Shown here: piece after piece, positions 7,500-14,662 of the stretch
Layout of the letters: each line of letters starts with the position of its first letter
How positions within the stretch are numbered: position 1 is the stretch's first letter
Source of the DNA: MAG-120531 sp029242825
Lineage (GTDB): Bacteria > Bacteroidota > Bacteroidia > Flavobacteriales > Flavobacteriaceae
DNA length: 15,418 nucleotides
Reading direction: 5' to 3'
Assembly: GCA_029242825.1 (NCBI GenBank)
Contig: JAQWTF010000044.1
Location: 1 to 15,418, forward strand
Position numbers and translations under genes: made by a program
The notes under the pieces: generated by a model
Told to the model about the DNA's origin: nothing
Database searches by the model: none
What the model saw: only the letters and a program-made list of their open reading frames with translations

Positions 7500-8492
7500 A
7501 TGAGACATAATCTTTCTATATCTGTACCAAAATTGATCAAAGGGATTAAACATGGAGAAATTCCCGCTTTGAGCAAGGCTATTAGCTTGGTAGAAAGCAA
7601 GCTTCCCCTCCATCAAAAGTGGGCTCAAGAATTAGAAGCTGCCTTTTCAAAAGAAAATTCAAATACCATACGAGTAGGTATTTCTGGGGTTCCAGGCGTA
7701 GGAAAAAGCACTTTTATAGAAGCCTTGGGTATGTACCTGGTAGAAAAAGGACATAAACTAGCCGTACTAACCATAGATCCTAGTAGCCAACAAACAGGTG
7801 GCAGTATCCTGGGAGACAAGGCCAGAATGGACCAATTGGCGGCACATAAGAGCGCCTATATTAGAACCACCGCAGCGGCAAGTACCTTGGGAGGTGTAGC
7901 GCAAAATACCCGTTCAAGCATTCTTTTATGTGAAGCCGCGGGATTTGATATTATCCTTGTAGAAACGGTTGGCGTAGGACAAAATGAATTAGACGTCCAT
8001 GAAATGGTAGACGCCCTATTACTTTTACAATTACCAGGAGGGGGAGATGAAATTCAAGGTATTAAAAGGGGTTTACTCGAGGTGGCAGACGCCTTGTTAA
8101 TTAACAAGGCAGACGGGGCCCAAGCCCCGTTGGCCAAAAAAGCCCAGCAGTATTTAAAAGCGGCCACACATGGCTTTAGAGCCAGAGAAAACGGATGGGA
8201 GCCTCCAGTTCTTTTGACCTCTGCCCTGGAGAATCGCGGTATAAAAGAAGCATGGCAACATATAGAAACTTTCATTAGCCTTCAAAAAAAACAAGGTGAT
8301 TTTGAGCAAAAAAGAACCCATCAAAAAATTCAGGGACTTCAAAAAAGCATCGGCCATAGGCTAGAAGAAGCCTTTTTTGCAGACGAGTGGGTTCAAAAAG
8401 AGCTTCCAGACATTAAAAGACAGCTCATCAACGGCAGCATAAGCATTTCAGAGGCCACCAAAATACTTATTGAGGGATTCAGAAGCCACTAA
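7500..8492 (+). CDS. meaB: Methylmalonyl-CoA mutase-associated GTPase MeaB
   Basis: MeaB (ArgK/MMAA family, G3E GTPases) is a cytoplasmic chaperone that gates loading of adenosylcobalamin onto methylmalonyl-CoA mutase and protects it from inactivation. The 330-residue protein shows Walker A GVPGVGKST at 63-71, the DPSS segment at 93-96 followed by TGGSILGDKARM, the G3-type motif ETVGVGQ at 155-161, and the base-specificity motif NKAD at 202-205. A charged C-terminal helical part, the dimerisation arm of the family, completes it. The ATG abuts the galM stop with no gap, so translation is probably coupled. No mutase subunit is encoded here, which is less usual since meaB often neighbours the mutase genes. 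The 3' end is the first good copy of a 31-bp tandem array, and the stop TAA (8490-8492) straddles the first copy junction. Confidence 0.96.
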   Translation: MRHNLSISVPKLIKGIKHGEIPALSKAISLVESKLPLHQKWAQELEAAFSKENSNTIRVGISGVPGVGKSTFIEALGMYLVEKGHKLAVLTIDPSSQQTGGSILGDKARMDQLAAHKSAYIRTTAAASTLGGVAQNTRSSILLCEAAGFDIILVETVGVGQNELDVHEMVDALLLLQLPGGGDEIQGIKRGLLEVADALLINKADGAQAPLAKKAQQYLKAATHGFRARENGWEPPVLLTSALENRGIKEAWQHIETFISLQKKQGDFEQKRTHQKIQGLQKSIGHRLEEAFFADEWVQKELPDIKRQLINGSISISEATKILIEGFRSH

Positions 8493-8582
8493 AATGCTTA
8501 TTGAGGGATTCGAAAGTCACTGAAATGCTTATGAAGGATTCAAATGGCATTGAAATGCTCATTGAAAGAATTAAAGAGCACC
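8460..8582 (+). repeat. Decaying 31-bp tandem array from the meaB 3' end (4 copies)
   Basis: Copies are 8460-8490 (inside meaB), 8491-8521, 8522-8551 (one base short) and 8552-8582. Copy 2 matches copy 1 at 27 of 31 positions, with only transitions; copy 3 matches copy 2 at about 24 and copy 4 at about 20. A possible further trace, TTCAGAGGCCAC, lies at 8447-8458 against TTCAGAAGCCAC at 8478-8489. The unit is not a multiple of 3, so each copy shifts frame, and copy 2 re-encodes MLIEGFESH plus stop, echoing the protein end ILIEGFRSH. Confidence 0.85.
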
Positions 8583-8700
8583 TCCTATAGCCTTCCAGAA
8601 ATTTTTTCCCCGTCATTAGAGCGTTTTATTTTAAAAAATACTGTAGAAACACTATAAATAAGCAGCAATTCTATAAAATGGCTTAAATTTGTGGGACTAA
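8583..8700 (+). other. Intergenic remainder before the GT2 gene
   Basis: Together with the repeat copies before it, this fills the 208 nt between meaB and the next gene. It is AT-rich, holds no credible coding sequence, and I see no clear terminator for the meaB transcript. The only signal is a -7-like box at its right end. Confidence 0.5.
8684..8691 (+). promoter_or_regulatory. TAnnTTTG -7 box before the GT2 gene
   Basis: TAAATTTG matches the Bacteroidota -7 consensus exactly, but no TTG lies 17-23 nt upstream, so it is only half a promoter. If used, transcription would begin near 8697, only a few bases before the ATG at 8701. That would make the message nearly leaderless or favour the second ATG at 8710. 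Confidence 0.4.
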
Positions 8701-9672
8701 ATGACCAAGATGAACATTCACACACAGGAACTTCTTTCCGTTGTAGTACCCCTTTATAACGAACAAGATAATGTGAGCCTACTCACGGAAAAAATTCATG
8801 AAAGCCTTGAGGGCTACCTCTATGAAATTGTTTATGTAGATGATTTTTCTACTGATCAAACGAAGAAGGTCGTGAACGACATGGAAGATGAAAAGGTCCA
8901 TTTAATTGCGCTCAAGAAAAATTATGGCCAGAGTTTGGCATTAGCAGCAGGAATAGATTACGCTTCTGGCACCTATATTATTACCATGGATGGGGATCTT
9001 CAAAACGATCCTTCTGACATTCCTTCTATGTTAAAAGAAGCCATTGACGGTGATTATGATCTTGTGACAGGAATTAGACAGAAAAGAAAGGACAGCTTGC
9101 TTAAAAAAATACCGTCTAAAATTGCTAATTTTTTAGTGAGAAGGGTCACTAAATTAGACATTAAAGACAACGGATGCGCCTTAAAAGTCTTTCATAGAGA
9201 TGTGGCAAAAGACCTCAATTTATATGGGGAAATGCACCGTTTCATAACACTTTTAGCATTCTTAGAAGGGGCGCAAATAAAACAAGTCCCTGTAAAACAT
9301 CATGCCAGACACGCTGGCGTCTCTAAATATGGATTGGAGCGTGTATTCAAGGTTATTGCAGACATGATGCTACTACTCTTCATTAGAAAATACATCCAAA
9401 GGCCCATACACCTCTTTGGGATTTTTGGTGTACTGCTTATAGGCGCAGGACTCTGTGTAAACGCCTATTTGGTATATCTAAAATTTTTAGGAGAAGATAT
9501 TGGGACTAGACCCCTACTCACCCTAGGAACAATGCTCATTTTCGCAGGAATTCAACTGTTCACCATTGGAATTGTCATGGAATTGCTCATTAGAACCTAC
9601 TACGAGTCTCAACAGAAAAGACCTTACAGAATTAGAAAGGTGACCAAAGGAGGAACGACCATATCACAATAG
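8701..9672 (+). CDS. GT2 polyprenyl-phosphate glycosyltransferase (GtrB/DPM1-like)
   Basis: The 323-residue protein has an N-terminal GT-A domain and two C-terminal membrane helices, the layout of GtrB/DPMS-type enzymes that move a sugar from a nucleotide donor to polyprenyl phosphate on the cytoplasmic face. Visible motifs are SVVVPLYNEQDN at 13-24, VYVDDFSTD at 44-52 (nucleotide-binding aspartates D47/D48), and the metal-binding DGD at 97-99 in TMDGDLQNDP. The NYGQSLALAAGID segment is also family-typical. The helices are at roughly 237-262 and 272-297, followed by a basic tail. The sugar is not determined by sequence. M1 and M4 are both possible starts; with a -7 box at 8684-8691, M4 (8710) would give the more normal leader. 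The flippase-like gene follows after 70 nt on the same strand, and a GT-C enzyme and a PAP2 phosphatase converge from the other side. Confidence 0.9.
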   Translation: MTKMNIHTQELLSVVVPLYNEQDNVSLLTEKIHESLEGYLYEIVYVDDFSTDQTKKVVNDMEDEKVHLIALKKNYGQSLALAAGIDYASGTYIITMDGDLQNDPSDIPSMLKEAIDGDYDLVTGIRQKRKDSLLKKIPSKIANFLVRRVTKLDIKDNGCALKVFHRDVAKDLNLYGEMHRFITLLAFLEGAQIKQVPVKHHARHAGVSKYGLERVFKVIADMMLLLFIRKYIQRPIHLFGIFGVLLIGAGLCVNAYLVYLKFLGEDIGTRPLLTLGTMLIFAGIQLFTIGIVMELLIRTYYESQQKRPYRIRKVTKGGTTISQ

Positions 9673-9742
9673 CTTTCAGGACTTAAAAAAGCATTAGATA
9701 TTGGTGTGAGGCAAACACCTAAAAACAAAAAGCCCAAAAAAT

Positions 9743-10609
9743 ATGAAAAAACAACTGCTTTTATTGCTTAAGATAGGAATAAGCGCAGTGCTTTTATACC
9801 TCATATTTTTAAAGATTCCCTTTAGCGAGGTATCTCAAACCTTATTAAAAGCGCAATGGGGGTTTTTAGTATTTGCATTGCTTTTTTTTACTATTTCTAA
9901 AGTTTTAGCCGCTTATAGACTTCAATACTTTTGGAGGTCTATAGGGGTGCATTTAAGTCATTCATATAACTTAAAGCTCTACCTATTAGGGATGTTTTAC
10001 AACTTGTTTTTACCTGGCGGTATTGGCGGAGACGCCTATAAAGGCTATTTAGTTAAGAAGGCTTATAAAACGCCTACAAAAAAAATCTTCGGGGTTTTAT
10101 TGGTAGACAGACTGTCCGGATTATTACTCTTGTGTGTCTTTAGTGCCCTTCTTGCCACTGTGGGTGTTCATGAGATACTGAGTCCATTTAGATATCTTTT
10201 TGTAGTTGCTATTCCATTGGGGATATTAGTGTACTATTTAGGGGTAAAAAAAATATACCCTTACACCCTAGGGGTATTCTGGAAAGCATTCGCTTTGTCT
10301 GCTGGGGTTCAAATGGCTCAATTAGTAGCCGCAGCATTTATCCTATTGTCACTAGGTCAAGAACAAGAGTTCGGTGTCTACCTTCTGGTCTTCTTAGTGT
10401 CTTCTATAGTAGCTGTAATTCCTCTAACTATTGGTGGTATTGGCAGTAGAGAGCTTACCTTTTTATATGGTGCGCAGTGGCTTGCATTAGATTATAAGAC
10501 TGCTATAGCCATGAGTTTGCTGTTCTTTTTTATTACTGCTGCGGTTTCTATTACTGGAATAGCGTATCACTTTAAGTCGCTTCCAGCACCAGGTAAAAAC
10601 ACCAAATAG
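9743..10609 (+). CDS. Flippase-like membrane protein (YbhN/AglD, UPF0104 family)
   Basis: This 288-residue integral membrane protein has about seven or eight hydrophobic helices and the features of the 'lysylphosphatidylglycerol synthase transmembrane region / flippase-like' family: a Lys-rich N-terminus, LFLPGGIGGDAYKGYLV near 90-106, VDRLSGLLLLCVF near 121-133, and the late loop VIPLTIGGIGSRELTFLYG near 225-243. The family is proposed to move lipid-linked substrates across the inner membrane; biochemical proof is thin, and there is no MprF synthase domain here. Its place 70 nt after a GT2 polyprenyl-phosphate glycosyltransferase makes translocation of that lipid-linked sugar the natural guess. 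The last 43 bases, encoding roughly FKSLPAPGKNTK and the stop, overlap the 3' end of the opposite-strand glycosyltransferase, leaving no room for a terminator. A weak 5-bp hairpin (9703-9719) lies in the upstream gap. Confidence 0.85.
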   Translation: MKKQLLLLLKIGISAVLLYLIFLKIPFSEVSQTLLKAQWGFLVFALLFFTISKVLAAYRLQYFWRSIGVHLSHSYNLKLYLLGMFYNLFLPGGIGGDAYKGYLVKKAYKTPTKKIFGVLLVDRLSGLLLLCVFSALLATVGVHEILSPFRYLFVVAIPLGILVYYLGVKKIYPYTLGVFWKAFALSAGVQMAQLVAAAFILLSLGQEQEFGVYLLVFLVSSIVAVIPLTIGGIGSRELTFLYGAQWLALDYKTAIAMSLLFFFITAAVSITGIAYHFKSLPAPGKNTK

Positions 10610-12225
10610 CGTTTATCTAAGGCTTTGAGTCTGGTCTCAGGGCTCAGAAAAGATGCTTTTAATCGGGTAATCCTATAGGAAGGGACCCAAAATTCTATAG
10701 TGTAGCTTATGTCTGTTGTAGAAAGTGCCTCTAATTGAGATTCCGTAAGGTAGACCCAAACGCTTGACAATGCCTTAAAATCTTCTAACTGATCTACTAT
10801 TTTTAAGGGCGATCTCAACCCAAAATCCATGGCCCAACTGTGTGCATTACCCCATTTATATACCTTATTTGGGGAGATGTAAGAAGATTGCATGATTTTC
10901 TCCGAAACAGTTTTACCCGCTTGATACCGAAGCAGTTTAGGATAAAAACCCGTATTTAACATCCCGTTCACTAAAACCGCTGTGAGTACTCCAGTAATCA
11001 CCACACTGTTAAAAACACCTTTTGACTGGTACATCCAATAAATGGAAGCAATTACAAACAAAGCCAACATCAGATAGGACCCCCAAAAAGTATAAGGGAA
11101 AATCCATAGACAAAGCGCCAAAGCAACAGCAGTCAATAGCACAAAAAGGCCTCTTTGAATATAGAGTAAGGGTTTCCAAAGCTTTCTATGGCCCCCTACT
11201 CTCCCCGCTACTAAAACAGCCCAAAGAGGTATACTACTGTTTAAATAGTGCGGCAATTTAAACTGTGCAAAACTTATTAAGAGTAAAATAGCCAAAGATC
11301 CATACAAAAGTCCTTGAGTACGATCCTTGGTGTTGAGTGACTTGGATTTAAACCGTTTGAAAAACAGATAGATGGCCAAAGGCGTAAATGGTAAAAAAGC
11401 CCATAAAAAAGTATGGAAAAAGAACAAATAATCTGGGCTGTTTGTGCCCATTCCCTGACCACTCATTCGCTCAAAGCTCTGTTCAAAAAGAATGAAAAAA
11501 ATACCAGAACGTTCAGATTGCCCTCTGATAACGAGTTCAGGATGAAGGTCAAATTGCACATAGTAAGCGTACAAAATGGGACAAATACCTAAAATAAAAG
11601 TGAAAACCCCTAAAAGAATTTCTTTCTTCAAAAGAACCGACCATTGCCTTTCGTGTATTAAATATCCTAATACCGGGAACCCAATCATCACAAGAGCCAA
11701 ATGCCCTTTTGTAGAAAAAGCCATGGCAGCAGCCAATGCCCCATATACCATCGGGCGCCAATGAGGCGCTTTTAAGAATGCCAAAAATTGCCACAAAGAC
11801 AAGGCTACAAAACCAGTAAGCACTGCGTCTGTCCTTAAATCAATTCCAGATAAAACGATTGTTTGGGCACTTAAAAAAATAAGCGCTGCCGCTCTAGCAA
11901 TAGGGGTTGAATACAACAACTGAGCCATTTTAAAGACACTAAAAACGCCTAAAAGCAAGGCTAAAAAGCCTGGTAATTTATAAGAGAATTCATAGATCCC
12001 AAAAACAGTATATGAGGCCGCAGCCAACCAATAATGCAAATGTGGTTTATCTAGATACGGTTCAGTGCCTTTGTATAGCGAAAGAAAATCCCCTTCTTGA
12101 ACCATTCTCATGGACATGACCGCAAATTGTGCAGAATCATTTTCTAATAACCCACTGAAGAGGCCTATGGCATACACCCCTAAAAGCAAAAAAAGTAAGC
12201 TTAGAAAAATCTTTTTTGACTCCAT
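10567..12225 (-). CDS. ArnT/PMT-type (GT-C) lipid-linked sugar glycosyltransferase
   Basis: The 552-residue protein is a polytopic GT-C enzyme of the PMT_2/ArnT (GT39/GT83-like) type. These use polyprenyl-phosphate sugars as donors on the periplasmic side; ArnT modifies lipid A and PMT proteins modify proteins. After a first helix (6-25) comes the acidic first loop with E28 and D30 (LLENDSAQFAVMSMRMVQEG), then the diagnostic GTEPYLDKPHLHYWLAAASY at about 53-72. Some 10-12 further hydrophobic segments reach about residue 420, followed by a soluble C-terminal part of about 120 residues. The ATG lies one base beyond the PAP2 stop, so the two are co-translated units of one operon. Acceptor and sugar are unknown. 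The 3' end overlaps the flippase-like gene by 43 bp. Confidence 0.88.
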   Translation of the reverse strand: MESKKIFLSLLFLLLGVYAIGLFSGLLENDSAQFAVMSMRMVQEGDFLSLYKGTEPYLDKPHLHYWLAAASYTVFGIYEFSYKLPGFLALLLGVFSVFKMAQLLYSTPIARAAALIFLSAQTIVLSGIDLRTDAVLTGFVALSLWQFLAFLKAPHWRPMVYGALAAAMAFSTKGHLALVMIGFPVLGYLIHERQWSVLLKKEILLGVFTFILGICPILYAYYVQFDLHPELVIRGQSERSGIFFILFEQSFERMSGQGMGTNSPDYLFFFHTFLWAFLPFTPLAIYLFFKRFKSKSLNTKDRTQGLLYGSLAILLLISFAQFKLPHYLNSSIPLWAVLVAGRVGGHRKLWKPLLYIQRGLFVLLTAVALALCLWIFPYTFWGSYLMLALFVIASIYWMYQSKGVFNSVVITGVLTAVLVNGMLNTGFYPKLLRYQAGKTVSEKIMQSSYISPNKVYKWGNAHSWAMDFGLRSPLKIVDQLEDFKALSSVWVYLTESQLEALSTTDISYTIEFWVPSYRITRLKASFLSPETRLKALDKRYLVFLPGAGSDLK

Positions 12226-12226
12226 A

Positions 12227-12796
12227 TTATAAAGGATTAAAAAGGAAGTATTTCTTGAATATAAACTGCGCTATAAAAGCAAAGAAAGCGCCTATGAAAA
12301 ATCCAATCAGTACGTCAAAAGGATAATGAACCCCTAAATATATTCTGCTAAAACCAACCATTAAGGCCAGAAGTACGCCAATAAATATAAACCAAGACCA
12401 AAGCTGTCTTAGGAGCATTCCCATAAATATGGCTACCGCCATACTATTGGCCGCATGGGCAGAGAAAAAACCATAAGCGCCCCCACAGCTAGACTTCACC
12501 AATCTAAACATACCATTTAAATCAGTTTCGTGGCAGGGCCTAGGACGTGCAAAACCATATTTAAACACATTGGCCAATTGATCAGTGGCTAAAATTAAGA
12601 GTCCTATAGCAAGAATGGCTTTTAAACTTACTACTAGCCCATGTGTATCATAGAGTTTCCACAGGAAAAAAAGCACTAAAGGAGCGCCAACAGTCTTTTG
12701 TGAAAGTAACAACCAAAAGGCGTCCCATGAGGGGCTTCCCAAACCATTGAGAAACACAAAAAGTGTGCGATCTATGGATTGAAGTTGCTCTAACAT
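12227..12796 (-). CDS. PAP2-family membrane phosphatase
   Basis: The 189-residue membrane protein carries all three signatures of the PAP2 superfamily: KX6RP (K79 to R86-P87, KYGFARPRP), a middle motif SAH (S112-H114, here with Ala in place of the usual Gly in PSGH), and SRX5HX3D (S150-R151, H157, D161; SRIYLGVHYPFD). Family members remove phosphate from undecaprenyl diphosphate, phosphatidate or lipid A (LpxE/LpxF). Being one base upstream of an ArnT/PMT-type gene suggests either recycling of the polyprenyl carrier or preparing lipid A for modification; the sequence cannot separate the two. The ATG overlaps the stop of the preceding 75-aa gene by one base (TAATG), a sign of translational coupling. 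Confidence 0.9.
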   Translation of the reverse strand: MLEQLQSIDRTLFVFLNGLGSPSWDAFWLLLSQKTVGAPLVLFFLWKLYDTHGLVVSLKAILAIGLLILATDQLANVFKYGFARPRPCHETDLNGMFRLVKSSCGGAYGFFSAHAANSMAVAIFMGMLLRQLWSWFIFIGVLLALMVGFSRIYLGVHYPFDVLIGFFIGAFFAFIAQFIFKKYFLFNPL

Positions 12797-13023
12797 TAGT
12801 CTTCGTACCTAGACACTTCTCTGTCGTAAAAATCAGTAGCCGCCTGAATGAGCCCTTCTGTTTCTGTTTCTAATTCTTTTTCATCTTCGGGAGAAAAATC
12901 TTCCAACCATTCCACACTGTCGTCTTCAAGATTTATAATGAACCTCGGATATTCGGTGTGTATCACAAAAATAGAAGTAGGAAAATCGGTATTATCTCCG
13001 AGTAAAAATTTAGGAAACTCCAT
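12796..13023 (-). CDS. Conserved-looking small acidic protein of unknown function (75 aa)
   Basis: I do not recognise a named family. The product begins MEFPKFLLGDNTDFPTSIFV and continues with a beta-rich stretch (IHTEYPRFIINLEDDSVEWL), then a strongly acidic helical end (FSPEDEKELETETEGLIQAATDFYDRE). It has no signal peptide or membrane segment, so it should be cytoplasmic. It is taken as real because its stop overlaps the PAP2 start by one base (TAATG), the codon use matches its neighbours, and the protein looks globular; the overlapping + strand frame (12848-13075) is Ser-rich shadow sequence. It is the first gene of the unit leading to the PAP2 and GT-C genes. Upstream (13024-13121), the minus strand has TACGTTTT at 13044-13037, one base off the -7 box, with TTG 25 nt further up, so a promoter is only hinted at. 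Confidence 0.75.
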   Translation of the reverse strand: MEFPKFLLGDNTDFPTSIFVIHTEYPRFIINLEDDSVEWLEDFSPEDEKELETETEGLIQAATDFYDREVSRYED

Positions 13024-13121
13024 GGGTGAAAATTTTAAAACGTATGTTATTAATTATATGCTAGCGCGTCAATGAATCGAATAAATGAAGGGTATGACTG
13101 CATGCTAATTTAGTGAGAATC

Positions 13122-14507
13122 TTAAGAAATAGGAAGCGAAACAGTCTCTATATGTTTTTTTGTCAGGTAATTAAAACGAAGGTACAGCATAATAGCAGAC
13201 GCTGTTAATCCCGCCAAAAGTCCCAACCAAATACCCATGCTTTCTAAAGAGGTGTACAGACCCAAATAAAAACTCACAGGGAAACCAATCATCCAATAAG
13301 CAACAAAGGTAATTAAAGTAGGGATTTTTACATCCTGAAAACCTCTTAAGGCCCCTAATACTACTACTTGCAATCCGTCTGAAATCTGAAAGAACGCAGC
13401 CACAAAAAGTAATTGAGCGGTTAAAAAGATCACTTCTGCATTGTCTGCCGCATTCAATAAGTCATTGTTATTTAAATAAATAGTGGGCAAGAGATCTCTA
13501 AAGACTAAAAATAAAATAGCAAAGATTACTTCTAAAATAAAGGTTAATAAAAAGATAGACATGGCAATTCTCCTCAGGGCTGCAAAATCTTTTAAACCCT
13601 TCTGGTTTCCAACTCTAATCATAGCGGCTACTCCTAATCCCATACCCACCATAAAAGTCATACTAGACAGGTTGAGTGCGATTTGATTAGCTGCTTGCGC
13701 ATTTTTCCCCAACACACCACTCAGCCAAATGGCCGATGTAAAGATGGCTACCTCAAAAAACATTTGCAGCGCAGAGGGAAAGCCTAAATTGATAATTTTA
13801 GAAAGTACTTTTTTCTCAATGAGTCGGAAGTTTAAATCGTATACATAGGCCTTGAATTTCTTTTTATATCTAAATACCATCCACAGTAAAATAACCATCA
13901 CTACCCTAGAGACTAATGTTCCAACAGCAGCGCCTACAATACCCATTTCAGGGAAACCAAAAGTTCCGTAAATTAACAAATAATTCAAAACAATATTGAC
14001 CACATTAGCCACCACGGTCACATACATAGGGTATTTAGTTTGGGAGAGGCCTTCAGAAAACTGCTTTAGTGCTTGAAATACAATTAATGGAACCAATGAA
14101 AAAGCGACTAAATCCAAATAAGGCATAGCTAATGCAACTACCTCTTGAGGCTGTTTCATATGGTACATAAGCGGCTTACAGAGTAGTATAAGAAAAAACA
14201 AGGCCAGTCCTAAGACTGTACAAAGTACCAATCCGTGTTTGAGTGCAGATTTTCCTGAGGCGGTGTCTTTTGCGCCGTCAGATTCTGCTACTAGTGGTGT
14301 AATGGCTGTAGAAAAACCAATTCCTAGAGACATAGCAATGAACACAAAACTGTTTCCTAAAGAAACCGCGGCTAGTTCTGCAGTACCCAGTTGTCCCACC
14401 ATGATATTGTCTGCAAAAGCAACAAAGGTATGACCCAGCAAGCCTAGGATTACTGGAAAAGACAGGCTTAAATTATATCTGAATTCTTTGGTGTATTGTT
14501 GTAACAA
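13122..14507 (-). CDS. MATE-family multidrug/cation efflux transporter (NorM-like)
   Basis: The 461-residue protein has about 12 hydrophobic helices in two homologous halves, as in MATE transporters, which export cationic drugs or metabolites in exchange for Na+ or H+. Family sequence is seen in the first helices (FPVILGLLGHTFVAFADNIM, then GQLGTAELAAVSLGNS), in the end of helix 2 (TAITPLVAESDGA), and in the PMYVTVVANVVNIVLNYLLI and MGIVGAAVGTLVSR stretch. The second half repeats the pattern (GFPSALQMFFEVAIFTSAIW, AANQIALNLSSMTFMVGMGLG). Length is typical and no motif is broken. The substrate cannot be inferred. A TAnnTTTG box on the minus strand lies about 20 nt upstream of the ATG, so it probably has its own promoter rather than depending on mazG. 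Confidence 0.92.
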   Translation of the reverse strand: MLQQYTKEFRYNLSLSFPVILGLLGHTFVAFADNIMVGQLGTAELAAVSLGNSFVFIAMSLGIGFSTAITPLVAESDGAKDTASGKSALKHGLVLCTVLGLALFFLILLCKPLMYHMKQPQEVVALAMPYLDLVAFSLVPLIVFQALKQFSEGLSQTKYPMYVTVVANVVNIVLNYLLIYGTFGFPEMGIVGAAVGTLVSRVVMVILLWMVFRYKKKFKAYVYDLNFRLIEKKVLSKIINLGFPSALQMFFEVAIFTSAIWLSGVLGKNAQAANQIALNLSSMTFMVGMGLGVAAMIRVGNQKGLKDFAALRRIAMSIFLLTFILEVIFAILFLVFRDLLPTIYLNNNDLLNAADNAEVIFLTAQLLFVAAFFQISDGLQVVVLGALRGFQDVKIPTLITFVAYWMIGFPVSFYLGLYTSLESMGIWLGLLAGLTASAIMLYLRFNYLTKKHIETVSLPIS

Positions 14508-14526
14508 TTGGTCAAAATTTTGCTTG

Positions 14527-14534
14527 CAAATATA
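14527..14534 (-). promoter_or_regulatory. TAnnTTTG -7 box before the MATE gene
   Basis: Read on the minus strand this is TATATTTG, a full match to the Bacteroidota -7 consensus, 19 nt before the MATE ATG. Transcription would begin near 14520, giving a leader of about 13 nt, much like the DUF2795 gene. No TTG is present at the usual -33 distance. The rest of the 155-nt gap to mazG (14535-14662) shows nothing clear. Confidence 0.45.
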
Positions 14535-14662
14535 GGCTTTCTAAAGCAGCTATAAACATCTGAGAGAAAATGTATATGCTTATTGAAATTAAAGGCGATA
14601 AGTTGGCGCTTTACGTCATTGTCAAAACATTTCACGCACTGACAGATAGCTGTTGGCCGTAG

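Noticed and set aside
8460..8582. Repeat array considered as a CRISPR
   Set aside because: The copies are directly adjacent with no spacers and diverge steadily, and the first copy is coding sequence of meaB.
8525..8590. 21-aa frame beginning MLMKDSNGIEML in the meaB repeat array
   Set aside because: It arises from out-of-frame copies of the meaB end, has no promoter or context, and is far too short to support as a gene.
9703..9719. GGTGT/ACACC hairpin between the GT2 and flippase-like genes
   Set aside because: Only five base pairs with a seven-base loop and no following T-run, so neither a terminator nor a credible regulatory fold.
12848..13075. 75-aa open frame on the plus strand opposite the small acidic protein
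   Set aside because: The Ser/Asn-rich composition is what the complement of an acidic, Glu/Asp-rich gene gives. The minus-strand frame is coupled to the PAP2 gene, so it is the better candidate.
13047..13075. TTGACG and TATAAT strings on the minus strand before the 75-aa gene
   Set aside because: Only about 8 nt separate them, which is wrong for a sigma-70 promoter, and Bacteroidota do not use that consensus.
14600..14625. Imperfect AAAGGCG / GCGCTTT inverted repeat between mazG and the MATE gene
   Set aside because: The stem is short with a bulge and lacks a clear T-run in either direction; a chance occurrence is likely.
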